A stretch of 64,000 nt of DNA. It comes from Paragordius varius. Taxonomy: Eukaryota > Nematomorpha. The stretch is from positions 4,898,001-4,962,000 of the forward strand of contig OZ176050.1 of assembly GCA_964247055.1 (NCBI GenBank). Reading direction: 5' to 3'. Positions 57,901 to 64,000 of this stretch are shown in pieces. Every line of letters begins with the position of its first letter. Position 1 is the stretch's first letter. The notes beneath the pieces were generated by a model. It saw only the letters and a program-made list of their open reading frames with translations. It had not been told where the DNA came from and made no database searches. Both the position numbers and the translations under genes were made by a program.

Positions 57901-58990
57901 TTATTAACAATCGAGCATTTTTATACTTAAAAAGAGATTTGTTATAGATCGGACACAGAAAACTTAAGCTACAATGAATACTTGAGGAAAATGATAACTG
58001 AAAGCGGGAAATACAAATCACTAATTTTTGGGAGAGATTATCGCGTTACTACGGATATTTATTCCAAGAAAAAACCATGGAACGATGATGATATGGTGGC
58101 TAATGTAATAAACCATTACTTTCAATCGGATGACTAGTAAAAATGTCTTTTAAAACAATTTCAATAAATTTTTAAACGATTAATATTTATACCCGCGATG
58201 GTTTAATAAATTTATAGGCAAAAACAATTAAATTAATGGTTTTTGGTATAATGAATGATTTTAACCTATAAAAAACTATATTTACGTAATTTAATTTTTC
58301 ATATTTAGCAAAAAATTACAAAATCTTCGGAGAGATAGATTGGCAAGTAGGGATGGTTCCCACAGAGAGTTAGCATATAAAAGGTTTTGAAAAACATTTA
58401 ATCAATATAATAATAATCAAAATTAGAAATATTTTTGTCGAAGACGATCATATTTTCAGTCGGCCATGGCCTTCCAACAAACCTGTTGTAGAGATCAAAA
58501 AAACCAAAAGTAAGTTTTTTATATAATTATTTTAGACCTGACGCCCATTACAAGTAATTTGAGCAAAGAAGAAAAGGTAGTGGAAAAAAGTGTATCAAAG
58601 TTAAACACTAAACTGGCTAAATCGGATAGTAATTTAGTGTATATATGGAGAAAAGATGTAGAAACGTATAAAATTGTTTAAATCACATATAGCGTTAATT
58701 CGCAACCCATAATCAAACGGCTTGTTTCTAAAGACACTTTGATTAAAGGAAACAGTAAAATTAACCTTATGAACGCTGAAAACCAAAACTTACTGCAAAT
58801 AAACTTAAACAATATGAAACCAGAAAAGAAATCGCAAACTAATTTACAAAAAAATAATCGAGAAAAAGAGTGTTTAGTTGATTGCTCTTGTCAAAATTAT
58901 GACCATTTACTTAAACTTTATCTCATAACGCTAACATCTGATTACAGTGATAAAATACCATGGCTTTTGTGGCAACATAATAATAAATGA
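54906..58990 (+). CDS. Unrecognised 849-aa protein with seven KRNALLQKL-type repeats
   Basis: Nine exons (54906-55023, 55053-55147, 55792-57263, 57416-57538, 57948-58136, 58309-58383, 58460-58509, 58536-58665, 58693-58990) join in phase; introns 1, 7 and 8 are 29, 26 and 27 nt. The large exon has seven spaced copies of S-[DE]-[YF]-x-x-[KN]-R-[ND]-x-L-[LM]-x-[KR]-[LMF], at about residues 96, 156, 224, 293, 343, 402 and 463, e.g. SDYAKKRNALLQKLQG. Linkers are Lys/Ser/Pro-rich and look disordered. The C-terminal part has a compact-looking region (YNEYLRKM, FGRDYRVTTDIYSKKKPWN) and a basic tail. The helix RNALLQKL recalls WH2 or anillin-like short actin-binding motifs, but the LKKT part of WH2 is lacking. 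I assign no function. The joint between exons 4 and 5 is the least certain. Confidence 0.7.
55148..55791 (+). other. Intron 2 of the seven-repeat gene
   Basis: A 644-nt AT-rich intron with no recognised content. Confidence 0.6.
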
Positions 58991-59825
58991 AATTAAAATG
59001 ATTGTTTGATAGAAATCTATATGGTAGTAATATAAAATAATGGTTTAATATTCGTATTATTCGATACAGCAATAATTGAATTTATTTAAAGCAGGGGTGT
59101 CCAACACAAATGGGTTCGCGGCTCACACAAAAACACGGCGGGCCGCATTTGAAATATATACAGGGATTCATAAATAGATTATTAGATCTAAAACATAAGA
59201 CTGTAAAATGCAAACACAATTAAACAGTTATTTCTACTTTGTTGTTTATCGGACAGATTTATAAAAAATTCGTTTGTATCAATTTTACTAAGATTAGTGA
59301 TCTTATTTTCCCAAGTCGCACTTTTTTCGTGGGCCGCACAAAGAGTTTTGGTTTAATATCTCATGACCAATCTTTTACAAATGTTTTCCTAAGATAACTG
59401 GTATGTCAAGACTGGTTATATTGGCTAATCAAAGGAATAAAAACTCATGAGCTGATCTCATATCTCAAAATTTAGCACAAATAAAGGTTATTATAAATTT
59501 TTCAGAGTAATAACATTCATTGCTCACATTTTAAATATATTTTCAGGATAATGACATTCATTATTCACATTATAGCAGGAGACATTTAAAAATTCTTAAC
59601 TTTTACATAATTTTGTAGCGCGGAAAAAAAATATATAGATTTATAAAACTTTTTTCACACATATTTGGGCTTTTAAAATGATCCAAATTAAACATATCCT
59701 TTCTTAAAATATAATTAAACTAATTCAAATAAAAAGTCCAAAATATAAATACTTAAATACGTGGGAGTATAAAGATTAGTTCAAAAAATAATGAATGAAG
59801 CATATTTATTAGAATTATATTCAAT
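58991..59825. other. Intergenic space between the seven-repeat gene and METTL15
   Basis: 835 bp between convergent stop codons. It includes a hAT-type end fragment at about 59092-59350 and no coding signal. Confidence 0.6.
59092..59350. mobile_element. Fragment of a hAT-type element
   Basis: It begins CAGGGGTGTCCAACACAAAT and contains GGCGGGCCGCATTTGAAA and, inverted, GTGGGCCGCACAAAGAG. This is the pattern of many hAT termini. The matching outer right end is not present, so the copy is truncated. Confidence 0.5.
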
Positions 59826-61041
59826 TTAAAATGGTATAGATTTATATGCTGCAAGTAATTTGGCAGATCGAGACCTTGGATTGGCATGTATTTCGGCTCC
59901 AGTCGGCACTATAACATGTTTATTGTAGAGTGTCCAACCGGAATTCGGTGTTTCAAAATGCCTTTTAACAATTTTTTCTTCCAAAGAATGAAATGTTATA
60001 ATGATTAACAAAGGTGGATTTGATGCTACAAGCCCTTCCAATTGAGAAAATTGTTTGGAATATGTGAGAGGATTGGGAGGGATAATGTTAGGTTTAGATT
60101 TATTTTCGTAAAAACTGTAGGGTAGACTTTTCATTGGTCGATATTGCGTATTCTGATTCGATTGTGGAGGTTTGAGGTAGTCTTGGAGTTTTGGAATAGT
60201 AATGTTTAACTGGTTCAATTCATCGTTGACAAATATGCGTAGTGCTTGAAACGTTTTAGTGGCCACGTGTGTTAATCGTCCTAATTTGTCTTTCCGCAGT
60301 GCCTTTTTGAACTTTATCACTGTTATTATGTATGCATGGTAAAGATAAAACACACTTTTTTGGAAATAAATATTGCAACGTAATACTTACAATCGGGATC
60401 ATATTTTAGGAAGGCATTTTGAACTGTAGTTTTCAGGTCATAGGTGGTAGCTATAGGTTTGATTTGTCTGGCATTCACAATATTTTTGGCTATTAATTCA
60501 CAATTATGTTCATCGCCATATTTATCCAATATTTCTGCGATTTCGTGCTCCGTTCCATAGTTTACAACATCATAGGCTGTAATTGAATTCCTAGGTATGT
60601 ATCAAAAAGTAAAACTTGTTAGCGTCCATTCTCATATTTAAGTCCCCATCTTTACTTAAAGCAAATCCTCTGGAATCATCATCCATTTGCATAGATGAAG
60701 CACCCAAATCCATAATAATACCATCAAACATTTGATTAGGCAAAACGGAACCAATAGAAGAAAACTCGGTATTGTAAAATGTAATATTATCTTTATAAAT
60801 ATAAATCATTGAATATTACGTTTGAGATTTAGCTCATTAAAATAATTATATGATAACGGATCTCTATCAAAGGCAACAATCTTACCCGCTTTATTTTCAC
60901 AAAGATGTTTTGAATGATTTCCAGCTCCAAACGTTAAATCCAAAAATGTCTAATATCATTTTCATCATTAACCTTAGCAAGACATGGTTGAAGTAAGTGT
61001 AAAACCTCTTCGTAAAGTACAGGACAATGCGAAAACCTCAT
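59826..61041 (-). CDS. METTL15: METTL15, mitochondrial 12S rRNA methyltransferase (RsmH/MraW family)
   Basis: Exons 61041-60973, 60949-60820, 60790-60616, 60590-60391 and 60319-59826 give 355 aa; three of four introns are 23, 29 and 25 nt. Family motifs are [15 protein letters not shown], the SAM loop [15 protein letters not shown] (about 25-39), [70 protein letters not shown] and [12 protein letters not shown]. The enzyme makes N4-methylcytidine in small-subunit rRNA. An insertion of roughly 50 polar, Pro/Asn-rich residues precedes TFHSLEE, where the family normally has a short PGGRLV loop. The protein starts almost directly at the catalytic domain, so no long mitochondrial targeting peptide is visible; an unseen upstream exon could supply one. 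It is head-to-head with TBCA. Confidence 0.92.
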
Positions 61042-61115
61042 GACTAACCAAATTTTGAAATTAGCCTCAAATTACATATGAAACATGTTGTTGATCGATA
61101 CATTCATACTGCCTT
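61042..61115. promoter_or_regulatory. 74-bp divergent start region of METTL15 and TBCA
   Basis: This is all the DNA between the two start codons (61041 minus, 61116 plus). It is AT-rich, with no assignable element. Confidence 0.6.
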
Positions 61116-61518
61116 ATGAATACAAATAAAGAAATTAAGATACAGACAGGCGTTGTTAAAAGGTTCATTTCTAAATAATATAGATGTGCCAAAGATGTTT
61201 TGTGTTATGAAAAGGAATATGAAACCGAACTGCAGAATATTTCGAACATGAAAGATGAAAACACTGATGAATACATTATAAAAAAGAAAGTATTAATAAA
61301 GTTAATTTCAGGAAGACGTTTTACAAGAAACAAAATGTATGATAACAAGATCCAAATCTAATTTTGATACCGCATACGATACCCTAAAAAATCTTTTAGT
61401 ATCGTCTATTATAATTTAGGCAAAAAATTACGTCGAATCCAACCAAGATGAAACAGTGAAAGACGCAATTGCCACACTGAAAACCTATCAAAATCTCTCT
61501 AACAAATGTTATAATTGA
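61116..61518 (+). CDS. TBCA: TBCA, tubulin-specific chaperone A
   Basis: Four tiny exons (61116-61162, 61184-61289, 61312-61398, 61420-61518) separated by introns of 21, 22 and 21 nt give 112 aa (human 108). Matches to human TBCA from memory are EIKIQTGVVKR (human QIKIKTGVVKR), CYEKEYETELQNISNM, YIIKKKEDVLQETKCMI (human YDIKKQAEILQESRMMI), then an Ala/Lys-rich third helix ending in ATLKTYQ. TBCA is a three-helix bundle that binds beta-tubulin during folding. The gene is only 403 bp long. No single frame is long enough to show it unless the tiny introns are removed. Confidence 0.92.
61163..61419 (+). other. Three ultrashort introns of TBCA (21, 22, 21 nt)
   Basis: They lie at 61163-61183, 61290-61311 and 61399-61419, all GT-AG, in phases 2, 0 and 0. 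Removing them restores a full TBCA reading frame. They are the shortest in the window. Confidence 0.88.
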
Positions 61519-61522
61519 TAGC

Positions 61523-61543
61523 TTTATTTATATATATAATAAA
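61523..61543. terminator. Crossed poly(A) signals of TBCA and PLA2G15
   Basis: Between the convergent stops (61518 and 61563) the minus-strand signal (TTTATT, 61523-61528) lies next to the TBCA stop, and the plus-strand AATAAA (61538-61543) lies nearer the PLA2G15 stop. If both are used, the two mRNAs overlap tail to tail. Confidence 0.5.
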
Positions 61544-61562
61544 TAATTTACACATAAATATA

Positions 61563-63176
61563 TTAAACGTTTTCATAAGATTTAAATCCATTCCTCAGGC
61601 TAAGTAGTTGTCTGGAGACGTATTGCGGACGAAGCAATAACATCATGAGCAAAAGTATAGTTAAGGTCAATATTACGAAAAGCATAAATCGAGTCAAAGG
61701 GCTACTTGGTATATTATCCACTTTATGACCCTCAGGGATAATGGGTAAAAACATTGGATGATTTCCCCGTTTAATTAATCGGTTCCCTGACAAAAATTTG
61801 GTGTGAGAAAGGGTAGAGTTTAATAATGGTTGATTGCCCATTACAATATCTATTATGGCATTGATAACATCCATGTTGTAAAGTATGTGGACATGCTCAA
61901 CCCCAGGAAAAACTATTTGAGAGACACTTTGTTGGCTATAATTTTTAGCTGAATTATGAGTGGTATCAAAGTTTTTACATGCTTCAAGGCTTCGTAAATT
62001 AACACTACCATCCCCATCACCATAAACCATAGCCGGTTGACTATCTGGCCACTTATGAGTTTTAGCGTCCCAAGCCAATTGTTCAGGGGTCATAACCTTG
62101 GTTCCATACATGCAATACAATTTAACCCCAAGTGAAGGATTGTTTTTCAATGGCCCAATTTTGGACGATGGTAAATATATGAGATCACGATTATCAAGCC
62201 ACATGGAGTAAACATCGGGTAAATCAAGTGCAAGAAACAGCTCTTTTAAAGTGCTGAGAGAATAATTTTTGTTTGGAGAATAGACTAGGAGTTCTTCATC
62301 ATTCCACAATTCTTTTCGAGGAAGGAGCCAGGCTAAACTGGGATACGTACGTTGACCATCCCGTATTTTTAACGCATTCAATGGGTAAGCATCCAAATTG
62401 TCACCTGAGATGTACATTTTTAGTGCTTTGACAGTCCCGGCCCAAGGTGCTGACAACGATATGAAAGAGTGAATATATTTATCTTTCCACGTTTGAGATT
62501 GTAGTTGGAGAAAATATTTGGCATACAAACAACCCATACTGTGACACAATAAAATAACCGGCTTCAATAAATCACCATGCATATCTTCAACCAAAATCTT
62601 CATGTCATTAAGCATTTTCATATTTTCAACTATAAAATACTAAATTTATATATACGCGGAGTTTTCCTGAAATCATAAGGGGCACCACGGATACTTTTGT
62701 CACGGACAAGACCTATTTTTACCAAAGAATCTGCAATGTAAGCAAAATATTTGCCTATAAGTTAAACAACAAGTAAAACTTATAGATCGTTTATTAGGAT
62801 CCAACCATTCAACAGATGATGTGTTGCCAAAACCAGGGACGCGAATATCCACCCCATCATTGTTTCGCGTTGTATGAGAAACATTATCATAGACCAATCT
62901 AAAATTAAAAATTAAGATTACTCAACGTTTGATACCCAACAATCAATAAAGTATGGAATCAGTAATTCAAGATTCAACCATATATTGTACCAATCTGTCG
63001 TACGTTTATAGCAAAGGAGCCTGGGTGTATCATTTCTGTTTAATCGAGCTTCCATATGACTCCCTCCATCGCCCGGAACTATAATATTATAGTTATAAAA
63101 GAATTAAACTTAATAAAACCGGGTATTGACCATACACTAGTGATAGAAGACTAAAAAATAAAAGAGTCCTTTTCAT
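61563..63176 (-). CDS. PLA2G15: Group XV lysosomal phospholipase A2 / LCAT-like acyltransferase with C-terminal membrane segment
   Basis: Exons 63176-63110, 63078-62922, 62898-62780, 62754-62656 and 62629-61563 give 502 aa; introns are 31, 23, 25 and 26 nt. A signal peptide MKRTLLFFSLLSLVYG is followed by VLLIPGDGGSHMEARL (human VLVPGDLGNQLEAKL), WYNIWLNLELLIPYFIDCW, DGVDIRVPGFGNTSSVEWLD and RGAPYDFRK. The nucleophile is Ser178 in HSMG. The acidic residue lies in YGDGDGSVN (about 352-354), and the His in PGVEHVHIL (about 393). The family hydrolyses and transacylates phospholipids in lysosomes. Unlike human PLA2G15 (412 aa, soluble), about 100 extra C-terminal residues carry a hydrophobic segment (about 462-480). 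An in-frame upstream ATG at 63281 would precede the signal sequence; I prefer 63176. Confidence 0.92.
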
Positions 63177-64000
63177 AATGATAAAACATAGAGCAGCTGA
63201 TGATCGGCTTAGAACATGAATGTTGGCGCATAACGAATGAATCATGACGAATTGGACCAAATACGGGATATTATTGGCCATTGCGATGGTTATTACAGGG
63301 GCAATAAATACTTTATCAACAAAGTTTTTAATTACGTAATTTAAAGGTGGGCAGATATGATAGTGTCAAAAGGATACAATAATAATCCCCACACATTTAA
63401 CCATCCATTTATTCAAGTTATATCTCTTTAATATTTGCACGATTTTGTGTATGATATTTTCAAATGGTTTTATATTATATATTTTACTATTGATTTTAAA
63501 AACCAGTTCCTAAAGTTTCTGAACATACTTAATGTATATTTATTTTGTTCAAATTCAACAATTTTCATAAGTCATTCTCTTTCAACCTTCAATCTAATAA
63601 TCACACTCAACATTTTATTTATCAAAATACTAGCATTTTTAACGTTTTCAATCATATTTATTCCGTTAAAATTGAATTTTTAGTTTTCCTTATTTTTTGA
63701 ATTTTTAAGGGATATAGTTTTTAGTTAAAACTATTTTGGAACGCATGAGATTTTCAAAAAATAGGATTCAGCCATTATGGATGCTTATTAAACATTTGAA
63801 TAATTATTTTTTGTTAGTTTAAAAAATTTAATTTAAGGAAAGTGTAGAGAATTAAGACATATATTAGTGACAACTTTATAATATTTCTTTTATAATCTAG
63901 TCGTGTGGCATGTTTTTGGGCGAAATGCTATGCATAGTAACGTATAAAATTATGCGGTTATACCAAATACGACAAAACCGTAACCGAGAAATCAATCCAA
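63177..64000. other. 5' flank of PLA2G15
   Basis: AT-rich sequence to the window edge with no supported exon. The open frame at 63435-63683 lacks an ATG at its start and consists almost only of Ile, Leu, Phe and Asn, as expected by chance. Confidence 0.5.

Noticed and set aside
58131-58140. TAG at 58135-58137 as the end of the seven-repeat gene
   Set aside because: A donor GT overlaps the stop, and splicing from 58136 to 58309 keeps phase through four more exons with two tiny introns, giving a total divisible by three. An alternative short form is still possible.

Overview
The window is strongly AT-rich genomic DNA from an animal (metazoan). All long coding signals are split by GT-AG introns, and the genes are animal orthologues: BCCIP, DHX15/Prp43, VPS51, CHMP7, MMS19, an ADAM protease, a TLX-class homeobox gene, METTL15, TBCA and PLA2G15. 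The most telling trait is intron size. Twenty-one introns of only 21-31 nt can be placed with reading frame preserved, alongside ordinary introns of about 60 nt to 3.9 kb. Introns this short in an animal recall dicyemid mesozoans, and perhaps their possible relatives the orthonectids. That taxonomic guess is inference; the short introns themselves are read directly from the sequence.

Layout. Positions 1-30.7 kb hold a compact cluster in which neighbours alternate strand: BCCIP (+), DHX15 (-), VPS51 (+), CHMP7 (-), MMS19 (+), ADAM (-). Divergent pairs have about 25-60 bp between start codons, and convergent pairs about 130-170 bp between stops. Positions 30.7-54.9 kb are gene-poor: one small unrecognised spliced gene (39984-40321), mobile-element debris, AT microsatellites, and a TLX-type homeobox gene (41549-48553) with kilobase introns and wide empty flanks. 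From 54.9 kb the compact style returns: an unrecognised 849-aa protein with seven copies of a short KRNALLQKL-like motif (+), METTL15 (-), TBCA (+) and PLA2G15 (-). The last three are packed with 74 bp between starts and 44 bp between stops.

Mobile DNA. A Penelope-like element with a long reverse transcriptase plus GIY-YIG reading frame and an attached inverted partial copy lies in a CHMP7 intron. A degraded hAT element with a perfect 8-bp target duplication lies in another CHMP7 intron. Elsewhere there are a mariner remnant, a fold-back MITE family (three copies), a 261-bp hAT-type MITE with perfect 8-bp duplication, a hAT end fragment, and two copies of a tRNA-derived SINE. I saw no retrovirus-like, LTR or Polinton element and no CRISPR array.

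How the genes relate. They are not a pathway. Most are housekeeping: splicing (DHX15), endosome-Golgi tethering and ESCRT-III (VPS51, CHMP7), Fe-S protein assembly and DNA repair (MMS19, BCCIP), mitochondrial rRNA methylation (METTL15), tubulin folding (TBCA) and lysosomal lipid hydrolysis (PLA2G15). The contrast between these tightly packed genes and the isolated homeobox gene suggests that compaction acted on housekeeping loci while regulatory space around a developmental gene was kept.
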